From the NCBI RefSeq assembly GCF_040049195.1, contig NZ_JBDZDL010000007.1: a stretch of DNA of 64,000 bases. One strand, written 5' to 3'. The position numbers and the translations under genes were made by a program. Source of the stretch: NCEH01 sp040049195. Lineage in GTDB: Bacteria; Pseudomonadota; Alphaproteobacteria; Rhizobiales; Xanthobacteraceae. This document shows, piece after piece, positions 1 to 8,442 of the stretch. The first letter of the stretch is position 1. Each line of letters opens with the position of its first letter. The notes beneath the pieces are model-generated. The model was not told where the DNA came from, did no database searches, and worked only from the letters and a program-made list of their open reading frames with translations.

Positions 1-1563
1 GCTGGACGGCATGCGCGAGCCCACCGCATTCAGCTTGATGGCCGGCACGTCGATGCCGAAATCCACCATGCCGGAGAAGCTGAGGCCGCCGACCGCGCTG
101 GCGAGCCCGCCGCGCTCGAACAGCAATTGCTTGGTGGGCGGCGTGTAGCGCCCCACCACGTCCACCGATGTGAGCACCAGCGGCGGATCGGGCATTTCCG
201 GGCCGGCGAACACCACCTCGCGCTGCCGCAGGGTGTAGGGCCAGTCCTGGTCCGCGGCGGCGGGCACCTTCACTTCGCCCTGCAAGGCCACCTTGTTGGC
301 ATTCTTGCTGGCCATCAATTGGTCGATCGCCACCACGCGTCGCTGCGGGTCCAGCGTCAGCGCCAGTTCGGCGCCATCCAGGGTGAAGCGCTCCAGCTCG
401 TCCTCGCCATTGCCGATCTGGCCGGCGCCGAGCTGCACCTTGGCATTGGCGGCGCGCACGTTGCCGTCGAGGGCAAGGCGCGCATTGAGCGAGGCGGACA
501 GGGGCATGTCCATGTAGAAGCGCCGCCAATCCTGGCTGAACGCCTGCACCAGGTCGCGCGTCGAGACATCCTTGAGGTCGAGCATGACCGTGCGCTCGCG
601 GTCGGCGACCGGGCCGATGGTGGCGACCAGGGTGGCGGTGCTGTGCGGGCTCTTCACGGTAAAGGTCAGCACCACGCCGCCGTGGGAGGGGCGCGCGAGG
701 CGGATCGAGATGTCGTCGAACGTCACCTTGCGGCCGCTCGCCTCGTTCTGCACCACCAGCGTGCCGTCCTTGAGGCCCACGTCCTGCAGCGCCCCGCCGT
801 CGAGCCCGCCGCGCTCCAATTGCTCCAGCCATTGGGCGAGCCCCTTGAGCACCAGCGGATCCGCCATCTGCTCGCGCGTGCCGCCCGAGGGAGCCTGCGC
901 GGCGGGTGTTTGGGCGGTGGGCGTTTGGGCGGCCGGGGCGCTCGAACCGCCGGCCGGGGCGGCGGGCGTCTGCGGGGCGGCCGCTTTTCCGGCGGGGGCC
1001 GTCGCGGGGCTCAGGGGCGGCACCAGCGGCTCGCCGGTCGGTGTCGTGGTGATGGCCTTCGCGCCCTTGCCGGTGGCCACCGCGACCGAGCCGGAGGCCG
1101 CGATCTTCACGGTCATTTCCGCGCCGATCAAATCTATCCTGCGGGCACGCGGCGACAGCGTCAGGAGGCTGCCTTCCAGCTCCACCTCGGCACTCGGCGC
1201 GCTGGCGACGAGTTCATTGCCCGGACCGGTGACGCGAATGTCGTGCACGATGACGACCGAGCGCCCCTCCTCCATGGTCTCCATCGTGGTGGAGCCGATC
1301 TTCACCCTGTAGTTCGGGCCGAGGCGTTCCTCGATGGCGCGCTCGATATAGGGCGTGGCGAGATTGGCGGTGACGACGCCTTGCGAGATCAACCCATAGA
1401 GCGTGAGCGACGCAATACCACCGACGGCGAACACGCCCACCAGCAGCCACATGGCGAGACGCGCGACCCGGCTGCGCGGCACCAGCGCGCCGGCGATGCC
1501 TTGCAGGCGCGATCGCCGCACATGCCGTTCGCCCGGCTTGAGCTGCCTCGCGTTTTCGCTCAT
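1..1563 (-). CDS. AsmA/DUF3971-type envelope protein, 3' end cut by window
   Basis: The frame is open from an ATG at 1563 to the window edge, giving 521 residues with no stop, so the gene continues beyond base 1. The N-terminus is basic and cytoplasmic (about 35 residues), followed by one hydrophobic segment (about 36-62). After that comes a long beta-rich region with phrases such as LVLKGLAQWLEQLERGG and VTFDDISIRLARP, and an Ala/Pro/Thr linker near residues 170-205. This layout fits the large single-anchor AsmA/YhdP/DUF3971 proteins, thought to bridge the inner and outer membranes in lipid transport. In Hyphomicrobiales I recall a gene of this type next to a bcp-type peroxiredoxin, as here (divergent, 134 bp between starts). 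The family call comes from architecture and context; the conserved C-terminal domain is not visible. Confidence 0.7.
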   Translation of the reverse strand, partial: MSENARQLKPGERHVRRSRLQGIAGALVPRSRVARLAMWLLVGVFAVGGIASLTLYGLISQGVVTANLATPYIERAIEERLGPNYRVKIGSTTMETMEEGRSVVIVHDIRVTGPGNELVASAPSAEVELEGSLLTLSPRARRIDLIGAEMTVKIAASGSVAVATGKGAKAITTTPTGEPLVPPLSPATAPAGKAAAPQTPAAPAGGSSAPAAQTPTAQTPAAQAPSGGTREQMADPLVLKGLAQWLEQLERGGLDGGALQDVGLKDGTLVVQNEASGRKVTFDDISIRLARPSHGGVVLTFTVKSPHSTATLVATIGPVADRERTVMLDLKDVSTRDLVQAFSQDWRRFYMDMPLSASLNARLALDGNVRAANAKVQLGAGQIGNGEDELERFTLDGAELALTLDPQRRVVAIDQLMASKNANKVALQGEVKVPAAADQDWPYTLRQREVVFAGPEMPDPPLVLTSVDVVGRYTPPTKQLLFERGGLASAVGGLSFSGMVDFGIDVPAIKLNAVGSRMPSS

Positions 1564-1697
1564 CCCTATGCAACCCTCCGCGTGCCGACTGGCGCCCCCG
1601 CGCCCGCATGGTGCGGCGCCAGAATGTACGATCCTGTTCCCCAGGCAAGGGCATCTGGCTCAGGCGGTATGACACCGACACGTCGAAAGGAAGGCAC

Positions 1698-2171
1698 TTG
1701 GCCGAAATTCCCCCACAGGGCGCACCCGCTCCCGCCTTCACCCTGCCCCGCGACGGCGGCGGCACCGTTTCCCTCAGCGACTTTTCCGGCCGCAAGCTGG
1801 TGCTCTATTTCTACCCCAAGGCTGATACCCCGGGATGCACCAAGGAAGCCATTGCCTTCAATGGTCTGCGGGCCGAATTCGAGAAGGCGGACACGGCCAT
1901 TCTCGGGGTCTCGGCCGATCCGGTCGCCAAGCAGGACAAGTTCAAGACCAAGTACGACCTGGATATTCCCCTCGGCTCGGACGAGAGCACGGCCATGCTC
2001 GAGGCCTATGGCGTGTGGGGCGAGAAGAGCATGTACGGCCGAAAATACATGGGGATAGAGCGCGTCACGCTGCTCATCGGCCGCGACGGCACCATCGCCC
2101 GCGTGTGGCCGAAGGTGAAAGTCACCGGCCATGCGGAAGAAGTGCTGGAGGCCGCGCGGGCACTGGCTTAG
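1698..2171 (+). CDS. bcp: Peroxiredoxin, Bcp/PrxQ type with a single cysteine
   Basis: This 157-residue AhpC/TSA-fold thiol peroxidase reduces hydroperoxides in the cytoplasm. The peroxidatic cysteine is C47 in YPKADTPGCTKEA, and the downstream residues follow the BCP pattern (GVSADPVAKQDKF, PLGSDE, GVWGEKSMYG). I chose the TTG start at 1698 because AAGGAAGG lies 5-12 bases upstream and the protein then begins at the usual point (MAEIPPQGAPAPAF). The open frame extends upstream but without family similarity. The usual BCP resolving cysteine five residues after the first is isoleucine here, and the protein has no other cysteine. It must therefore be recycled by an external thiol. It converges on prfB across a perfect hairpin. 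Confidence 0.93.
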   Translation: MAEIPPQGAPAPAFTLPRDGGGTVSLSDFSGRKLVLYFYPKADTPGCTKEAIAFNGLRAEFEKADTAILGVSADPVAKQDKFKTKYDLDIPLGSDESTAMLEAYGVWGEKSMYGRKYMGIERVTLLIGRDGTIARVWPKVKVTGHAEEVLEAARALA

Positions 2172-2189
2172 CGGTTGCAAAGGCAAGAG

Positions 2190-2210
2190 CAGCGCCACCC
2201 GGTGGCGCCG
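2190..2210. terminator. Hairpin between convergent bcp and prfB
   Basis: GCGCCACC at 2192-2199 and GGTGGCGC at 2201-2208 form perfect 8-bp arms around one base. There is no T-tract on either side, so intrinsic termination is uncertain. The position between two convergent stop codons suggests a shared 3'-end structure. Confidence 0.45.
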
Positions 2211-2219
2211 CTTAAGCGC

Positions 2220-3350
2220 TCACTCCACGTCTTCGACCTGATCCGGGCCGCCGCCATAGGCGCGCTGGGCCAGGGCCGCCTCCATGAAGGGGTCGAGGTC
2301 GCCGTCCAGCACCTCCTGCGGGGTGCCGGAGGTGACTCCGGTGCGCAGGTCCTTCACCAGCTGGTAGGGCTGGAGCACGTAGGAGCGGATCTGGTGGCCC
2401 CAGCCGATGTCGGTCTTGGCCGCCTGTTCCGCCGCCGCCTCCGCCTCGCGCTTCTTCAGCTCCAGGTCATAGAGCTTGGCGCGCAGCATGTTCCAGGCGG
2501 TGGCGCGATTCTTGTGCTGGGACCGGTCGCCCTCGCTCACCACGGCGATGCCGGTGGGGATATGGGTGAGGCGGACCGCCGATTCGGTCTTGTTCACGTG
2601 CTGGCCGCCGGCACCGCCGGAGCGCATGGTATCCACCCGCACGTCGGCTTCCTTGATGTCCACCACGATGCGGTCGTCCACCACCGGATAGACGTCCACG
2701 CTGGCGAAGGAGGTCTGGCGCCGCGCGTTCGAATCGAACGGCGAGATGCGCACCAGGCGATGCACGCCCGCCTCGGTCTTCAGCCAGCCATAGGCATTGT
2801 GGCCCTTCACCTGGATGGTGGCGGACTTCAGCCCGGCCTGCTCGCCCTGCGATTCGTCCATCAGCTCCACCTTGAAGCCGTGGCGTTCGCACCAGCGCCG
2901 ATACATGCGCAGCAGCATTTCCGCCCAGTCCTGGCTGTCGGTGCCGCCGGCGCCGGCATGGACTTCCAGATAGGTGTCGTTGGAATCCGCCTCGCCCGAA
3001 AGCAGCGCGTCCAGCTCGCGGCGCGCGAGTTCGCCCTTCAGCCCGTCGAGGGCCGCGGCGGCTTCGGCGATCACGCTTTCGTCGCCCTCGGCCTCGCCCA
3101 GCTCGATCAGCTCGACATTGTCGGCGAGGTCGCGATTGACCCGGTCGATGGCGCCGAGCGCATCTTCGAGGCCCGTGCGTTCCTGCATGATCTTCTGGGC
3201 CCGCTCGGGATCGTTCCAGAGGTTCGGGTCCTCGGCGATGGCGTTCAATTCGGCGAGGCGCCGGCGCGAGCGGTCCACATTGAGATGCTGACGCAGCAGA
3301 TCAACGGACTGATTGATCTCGTCGACTTTCGCGGCGAGCTCCGCACGCAT
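2220..3350 (-). CDS. prfB: Peptide chain release factor 2
   Basis: RF2 recognises UGA and UAA in the ribosomal A site and triggers peptidyl-tRNA hydrolysis. The 376-residue product is full length. It has the stop-codon-reading tripeptide SPF (residues 203-205, in VRISPFDSNARR) and the catalytic GGQ (248-250, in RSGGAGGQHVNKTES). SPF rather than PxT marks RF2, not RF1. The ATG at 3350 has AAAGG seven bases upstream. In many bacteria prfB needs a programmed +1 frameshift at an early in-frame UGA. Here the corresponding stretch (LLRQHLNVDRS, residues 18-28) reads straight through, so that autoregulation is absent. It follows the PBP1a gene on the same strand, but a strong terminator lies between them. 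Confidence 0.97.
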   Translation of the reverse strand: MRAELAAKVDEINQSVDLLRQHLNVDRSRRRLAELNAIAEDPNLWNDPERAQKIMQERTGLEDALGAIDRVNRDLADNVELIELGEAEGDESVIAEAAAALDGLKGELARRELDALLSGEADSNDTYLEVHAGAGGTDSQDWAEMLLRMYRRWCERHGFKVELMDESQGEQAGLKSATIQVKGHNAYGWLKTEAGVHRLVRISPFDSNARRQTSFASVDVYPVVDDRIVVDIKEADVRVDTMRSGGAGGQHVNKTESAVRLTHIPTGIAVVSEGDRSQHKNRATAWNMLRAKLYDLELKKREAEAAAEQAAKTDIGWGHQIRSYVLQPYQLVKDLRTGVTSGTPQEVLDGDLDPFMEAALAQRAYGGGPDQVEDVE

Positions 3351-3453
3351 GGCAAACCTTTCTGATCCGAGGGCCGCGGAAAATAGCGGCGGGGCGCCGG
3401 CCTGTAAACGGGCGGCGGGCGACGCCGCGCCGCAGGGCCGTCCCGGCAGGAAT

Positions 3454-3491
3454 GAAAAAGGCGGAGCCGGCGGGTTCAGGCCGGCTCCGCC
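3454..3491 (-). terminator. Intrinsic terminator of mrcA
   Basis: GGCGGAGCCGGC (3460-3471) pairs perfectly with GCCGGCTCCGCC (3480-3491) around an 8-base loop. Read on the minus strand, the stem is followed by five T residues (3455-3459). It sits 27 bases after the mrcA stop and ahead of prfB, so prfB probably has its own promoter. Confidence 0.8.
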
Positions 3492-3517
3492 CGATGGGGA
3501 AGCGGAAACGAGAAGGG

Positions 3518-5968
3518 TCAGTAAAGTCCGCCGGTGCCCGTGCGCACCGCGCGATCGGCCTCGGGCGTCACGGTGAGGGGCGCGTCGCTCGCGCCGATCA
3601 CCGAATAGCTGTCCGGCGGCGCCGTGCCCGGCTTGAACGCTTCGAGAATCGCGTTTTCGCCCGTGCTCGCGCGCAATCCGCTCTTGGGATTGATGCGCAC
3701 CAGCTTGATGCCCGGCGGCACGCGGAACGGAATGGCCGGCCGGTCGGCCAGGGCGGTCTTCATGAAGTCGCGCACGATCGGGGCGGAAAGCACGCCGCCG
3801 GTCGCGCCCTTGCCCATGGGCTTGGGCTTGTCGTAGCCGAGATAGACGCCCACCACGACTTCCGGCGTGAAGGCGACGAACCAGGCGTCCTTCTCGTCAT
3901 TGGTGGTGCCGCTCTTGCCGGCCACCGGCTTGCCGAGATCCTTCAACGCCGTGCCCGTGCCGCGCTGGATCACGCCTTCCATCATGGAGGTGATCTGGTA
4001 GGCGGTCATGGGGTCCAGCACCACGGGGCGGCGGTCGATCAGGGTCGGCTCGGGCTGGTTCTGCCAGCTGTCCGCATCGCAGCCGCGGCACTCGCGCTCG
4101 TCATGGCGATAGATGGTGTGGCCATAGCGGTCCTGGATGCGGTCGATGAGCGAGGGCGTCACCTTGCGCCCGCCATTGGCCATGATCGCATAGGCGCCGA
4201 CCATGCGCATGAGCGTGGTCTCGCCCGCCCCGAGCGCCATGGAGAGCACCGGCAGCATGTCGTCATAGACGCCGAACTTCTTGGCATATTCCGCCACCAG
4301 CGGCATGCCGATGTCCTGGGCGAGGCGCACGGTCATCACGTTACGCGACTGCTCCAGGCCGAAGCGCAGGGTCTGCGGGCCGTAGAATTTCTTGGCGTAG
4401 TTCTCCGGCGCCCACACCCCGAGGCCGGGGCCCTGGTCGATCTCGATGGGCGCGTCCAGCACCACCGTGGAAGGCGTATAGCCATTGTCCAAAGCCGAGG
4501 AATAGACGATCGGCTTGAAGGAGGAGCCGGGCTGGCGCAGCGCCTGGGTGGCGCGGTTGAACTGGCTTTCGTCATAGGAGAAGCCGCCGGAAAGCGCGAG
4601 CACGCGCCCGGTCAACGGCTCCATCACCACCATGGCGCCTTCCACGTCCGGAATCTGGTGCAGGCGATATTGCCCGTCCTTGCCGGCGATCTGCTCCACA
4701 TAGACCACGTCGCCGGGCTTGAGCACCTGCGCGACCGAGGTCACGGCCTTGTAGGCGTCCGGCCCCTTGGTCCAGCGGGCCCATTTCACGCCGTCGAGAG
4801 TGATCAGGCCGAGGTCGCGCTGGGAGGAGAGGCCGCCCGACTTCTCACGCGGCGGCTGCAGGCCGATGCGCGCCGTGTCCTTGCCCGAATCGAGCACCAC
4901 CGCGAGCTTCCAGGGGATGTCGTAATAGGCCTTCAGCTCGGACAGCTTCTGCCCCCAATCGCCGGAGACGTCGATATGGTTGACCGGGCCACGCCATCCG
5001 CGCTGCTCGTCGAAGCGCACGAGACCGTCCGAGAGGGTCTTCTTGGCGATCATCTGCATCTTCGGATTGAGCGCCGTGCGCACCGAGAGGCCGCCCTCGT
5101 AAAGCTTGGTCTCGCCATAGCGCTCATAGATCTGCCGGCGCACTTCCTCGGCATAATATTCCGCCGCGAAGATCTGCGCGCCGGTGGGGCGCGGCGTCAC
5201 TTCGATGGGGGACTTCTTGGCCGCCTCCGCCTGGGCGGCGGTGATGTAGCCGTTCTCCGCCATGCGGTCGATGACCCAGTTGCGGCGGTCGGTGGCGCGC
5301 TCACGCTCGCGGAAGGGGTTGTAGGAGGACGGCGCCTTCGGCAAAGCGGCGAGATAGGCCGCTTCCTGGATGTTCAGGTCCTCGACAGACTTGTCGAAAT
5401 AGACCAGCGCCGCGGCGGCGATGCCATAGGCCCCCATGCCGAGATAGATTTCGTTGAGGTAGAGCTCGAGGATGCGGTCCTTGGAATAGGCGCGCTCGAT
5501 GCGCAGCGCCAGGAGCGCTTCCTTGATCTTGCGGTCGAAGGACACTTCGTTGGTCAGCAGGAAGTTCTTCGCCACCTGCTGGGTGATGGTGGAAGCGCCC
5601 TGCGGCCGGCGGTTCGAGCCGAAATTCTGAAGATAGAGCATGCCGGCGCGGAAGATGCCGGAGGGGTCGATGCCGCCGTGCTCGTAGAAATTCTTGTCCT
5701 CGGCGGACAGGAACGCCTCGATCACCAGCTTCGGCACGGATTGGATGGGAATATAGAGGCGGCGCTGGCGCGCCCATTCGGCCACCAGAGATCCGTCGTC
5801 GGCATGGACGCGGGTCATCACCGGCGGCTCATAATTCTGCAATTGGGTGTAGTCGGGCAGGTCCTGGGAATATTTCCAAATGAAATAGGTCGCCCCCGCG
5901 GCCCCGCCGAGGAGCACCAGCGTGCCGAGGGCGAACAGAAATCCGAAGAACCTCAACAGCAGCCGCAT
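3518..5968 (-). CDS. mrcA: Penicillin-binding protein 1A, class A (bifunctional)
   Basis: A class A PBP polymerises glycan strands (GT51 domain) and cross-links peptides (transpeptidase domain) on the outer face of the inner membrane. The 816-residue product has one N-terminal membrane anchor (about 3-30). The GT51 domain carries EAFLSAEDKNFYEHGG and ASTITQQVAKNFLL. The transpeptidase has SSFKP (SxxK), SRN (SxN) and KSGTT (KTG box). I chose the ATG at 5968 because GGAGGGAG lies just upstream and the anchor then begins directly (MRLLLRFFGFLFALG); the open frame extends 39 codons further with no membrane or family features. The gene follows an N-acetylmuramoyl-L-alanine amidase gene on the same strand, a cell-wall pair common in this order. 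Confidence 0.96.
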   Translation of the reverse strand: MRLLLRFFGFLFALGTLVLLGGAAGATYFIWKYSQDLPDYTQLQNYEPPVMTRVHADDGSLVAEWARQRRLYIPIQSVPKLVIEAFLSAEDKNFYEHGGIDPSGIFRAGMLYLQNFGSNRRPQGASTITQQVAKNFLLTNEVSFDRKIKEALLALRIERAYSKDRILELYLNEIYLGMGAYGIAAAALVYFDKSVEDLNIQEAAYLAALPKAPSSYNPFRERERATDRRNWVIDRMAENGYITAAQAEAAKKSPIEVTPRPTGAQIFAAEYYAEEVRRQIYERYGETKLYEGGLSVRTALNPKMQMIAKKTLSDGLVRFDEQRGWRGPVNHIDVSGDWGQKLSELKAYYDIPWKLAVVLDSGKDTARIGLQPPREKSGGLSSQRDLGLITLDGVKWARWTKGPDAYKAVTSVAQVLKPGDVVYVEQIAGKDGQYRLHQIPDVEGAMVVMEPLTGRVLALSGGFSYDESQFNRATQALRQPGSSFKPIVYSSALDNGYTPSTVVLDAPIEIDQGPGLGVWAPENYAKKFYGPQTLRFGLEQSRNVMTVRLAQDIGMPLVAEYAKKFGVYDDMLPVLSMALGAGETTLMRMVGAYAIMANGGRKVTPSLIDRIQDRYGHTIYRHDERECRGCDADSWQNQPEPTLIDRRPVVLDPMTAYQITSMMEGVIQRGTGTALKDLGKPVAGKSGTTNDEKDAWFVAFTPEVVVGVYLGYDKPKPMGKGATGGVLSAPIVRDFMKTALADRPAIPFRVPPGIKLVRINPKSGLRASTGENAILEAFKPGTAPPDSYSVIGASDAPLTVTPEADRAVRTGTGGLY

Positions 5969-6225
5969 TTCGCCGGCTCTCCCTCCACGACACCCGCAAC
6001 GGCGGCTTTCCCTGCCCGCATGGGGCAAGCCTCTTCCAAAAGCCGCATTCGCCCCCTTTGTGCAAGGGTGCCGGCACGAGAACATGGGAATTCGGTGCCG
6101 CTGAGACGGCTATGTTGGCCAAAAGTGGCTGCTTCACGACCGAGCGTCAAAAAGACCGGACATGCCCCAACGGCATATGTCGAAACGGCAGGTTCCCAAG
6201 CGTCAGTCGCCGACACCAGACGCGA

Positions 6226-7740
6226 TCAGCGCGGAACGCTTCCCGTGGCAACGGGGGCCGGGACCGCGGTGCCGCCGGCGACCCGGGTCGCAAAGAACTC
6301 GGTGATGGCACTCTGCATGGCGTCCGTGACCTTGTCGCGCCAGGCGTCCGACGTCATCAGCTTGAGGTCCTCGCGGCTCGACATATAGCCCAGTTCCACC
6401 AGCACCGAGGGCACGTCATGCGCCTTCAGCACGCGGAAGCCGGCGGATTTCAACGGCGTCTTGTGGATCCGCCCCGCCCCCTTCATCGCGCCCACGAGGC
6501 TGCGGGCGAACAAGGCGGAGAAATTCTTGGTTTCCCGTTGGGCGAGGTCGAACAGGATGCCGGCCACCTCGTTGCTCTCTTCCGAGAGATCCACGCCCGC
6601 GATCAGGTCCGCCTTGTTCTCCTGCTCCGCCAGATGGGCGGCTTCGGCATCACTGGCGGTGTCGGACAAGGTGTAGACGCTGGCGCCGCGGGCCTGCCCG
6701 TCGTTGCGGGCAAGCGCATCGGCATGGATGGAAACGAACAAGGCGGCCCGGTTCGCGCGGGCGATTCGCACCCGCTCCCCGAGCGCGATGAAGGTGTCGG
6801 TGGAGCGCGTCATGACGACGCGATACTGCCCGCTCGCCTCCAGCTTGGCTTTGAGCGCCAGGGCCACATCCAGCACGATATTCTTTTCCGCGAAAGCGCT
6901 GGCCCCCGTGGTGCCCGAATCGATGCCGCCATGGCCGGGGTCGAGACAGATCACCGGACGGGTATCGCCGTCGGATGCGGTTTCCACCTGCACCGCCACC
7001 GGCGGGGCACCGCGCGCTTCCGCCGCGGTGGCCAGGGTGGAAGTGAAACTGGCCGCATCCGTCTTCACGAGGTCAAGCACGAGCCGCGCCGGCTGGTCGT
7101 CCACCGCTTCCAGCACGAACGCCTTGTCGATGGTGACCGGGGCAGCGAGATCGACCACCACGCGCGCCTTCCCGGGTGCAAAATCGCCATAGCGGTACGC
7201 ATTGACCAGCCCGCGCTTGGTCTGTCCCTTCGAGGCATCGAAAGCGAAGCGCACTTCCGGCAGGTCGAGGATGACACGATAGGGATTGGCGAGGGTGAAG
7301 GCGCGGAATTCCACCGGCCGGCTCAGATCGATCACGAGGCGGGTGCGCTGGACATCGCCGGCGAGGCGCGCATCGGTCGCGATCGCGGGGCCCGGCGCGG
7401 CGGCGGCCGGGCGCGCCGCATCTTCGGCCGGCTCCGGAACGGTCGCGGCGGTAGCGGGTGCCGCCTCCGGGCGCGCGGCCACCTGCACCGCCGCCGCTTC
7501 GGCGGCCACGACGGGCGAGCCGCCAACAGAACCGAGGCTGATGCATGCCGCCAGAACCAGGGGAGCGGACAAATGGACCATCCGCGCGACGATGCCTTGC
7601 GGCCACATGGCGGCAGGGCGAACCGGGCCGCGCGGGCTGTCTGGATGATCGGCGATGCACGCGCGGGCAGCGGCACACGGCGGCGGGGGCGATGCCGGCG
7701 CCGCTTCGGTCCGTCTGGCGCGCTGTCTGCGGGCCCACAT
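6226..7740 (-). CDS. amiC: N-acetylmuramoyl-L-alanine amidase with AMIN domain
   Basis: This periplasmic zinc amidase cuts the bond between MurNAc and the stem peptide and helps daughter cells separate. An export segment near residues 55-82 is followed by an Ala/Pro-rich linker, an AMIN domain that targets septal murein (about 110-210) and an Amidase_3 catalytic domain (about 260-485). Zinc ligands are visible in CLDPGHGG, AEKNIVLD and SIHAD, and the catalytic glutamate in VLVELGYMS. The ATG at 7740 has GGGAAGG nine bases upstream. It gives a long basic region before the hydrophobic segment, so a start further in (ATG at 7608, MWPQGIVARM) cannot be excluded. It is divergent from rne and 257 bp ahead of mrcA. 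Confidence 0.93.
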   Translation of the reverse strand: MWARRQRARRTEAAPASPPPPCAAARACIADHPDSPRGPVRPAAMWPQGIVARMVHLSAPLVLAACISLGSVGGSPVVAAEAAAVQVAARPEAAPATAATVPEPAEDAARPAAAAPGPAIATDARLAGDVQRTRLVIDLSRPVEFRAFTLANPYRVILDLPEVRFAFDASKGQTKRGLVNAYRYGDFAPGKARVVVDLAAPVTIDKAFVLEAVDDQPARLVLDLVKTDAASFTSTLATAAEARGAPPVAVQVETASDGDTRPVICLDPGHGGIDSGTTGASAFAEKNIVLDVALALKAKLEASGQYRVVMTRSTDTFIALGERVRIARANRAALFVSIHADALARNDGQARGASVYTLSDTASDAEAAHLAEQENKADLIAGVDLSEESNEVAGILFDLAQRETKNFSALFARSLVGAMKGAGRIHKTPLKSAGFRVLKAHDVPSVLVELGYMSSREDLKLMTSDAWRDKVTDAMQSAITEFFATRVAGGTAVPAPVATGSVPR

Positions 7741-8442
7741 GTCCAGGAACCTTCCCTCGTCCGCCTCGGGAGACGGCAAGACTTGCCATTTGTACCGGAT
7801 AGAGGCGCTTTCGTTAATCCAAGGTTGACGCCCCGCTCACTTCTCACCGGCCTGTGGTGGGTCCGACACAGGCCAGAACCACATTGTTGCCGGTGGAACA
7901 GGCATGAACCTTGCCAAGAGGCGAGCGGGACGAGTAAGAAGGAGATGTATACGGTTCGCGTTCCGGAACAGGCTCTTCGGCCCCCGGCTGCCGCGGCTGC
8001 CGCTGATGGCGTCCTGCTTGGGAACTTCCACTTTCCTGAAGCCGGTCAGGCATCTCCCGTCGCAGGCTGCTCAATAATTTGAGTGTGCCATCCTGCGGCG
8101 CGCGCGCCCAAAGCGCGCGACTGGACGGCCGCTCGCGTCGCTCATGCCGCCGAGGAAGCTGTCTGTCGGGGGGAATCGGGCTGCCGTATGCCGGGGCCGG
8201 GCACTCGCCTGGTCTGATGCTTCGCTGAGGAACGAGTAGCCGAGGGCATGACTTTCAACCGCACGAACTGCGCGCACCACGTGCGCCCGTGTGTCTCGAT
8301 GCGGAGGGTGTCGAAATGACCCCCGCGCGCTACGGCTCCTCTGTCTCCTCCCGCTTCAATTTCAGGCGTATCGGCGGTTCGCAGGCTTTGCCGCGCCGAC
8401 CGTCGCGGAGCTGTGTCTCCGACGCCGCGCAGAGAGATTTCC
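7741..8442. other. 702-bp gap: amiC promoter region and long rne leader
   Basis: I find no convincing gene here. On the plus strand three perfect hairpins can form: GGCCTGTG/CACAGGCC (7849-7874, 10-base loop), CGCGCGC/GCGCGCG (8101-8119, 5-base loop) and GCGCAC/GTGCGC (8272-8286). RNase E in E. coli limits its own synthesis through its 5' leader, and a structured leader here would allow the same. I cannot place the transcription start. The minus-strand promoter of amiC must also lie here. Confidence 0.4.

Noticed and set aside
127..2058. A 643-codon plus-strand frame across the AsmA-like gene and bcp
   Set aside because: It overlaps bcp in another frame and lacks any recognisable domain; the minus-strand and bcp frames explain the sequence.
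3452..8082. Two long plus-strand open frames opposite mrcA and amiC
   Set aside because: They are antisense shadows with His/Arg/Gly-rich composition and no family motifs, whereas the minus-strand genes have full catalytic motifs.
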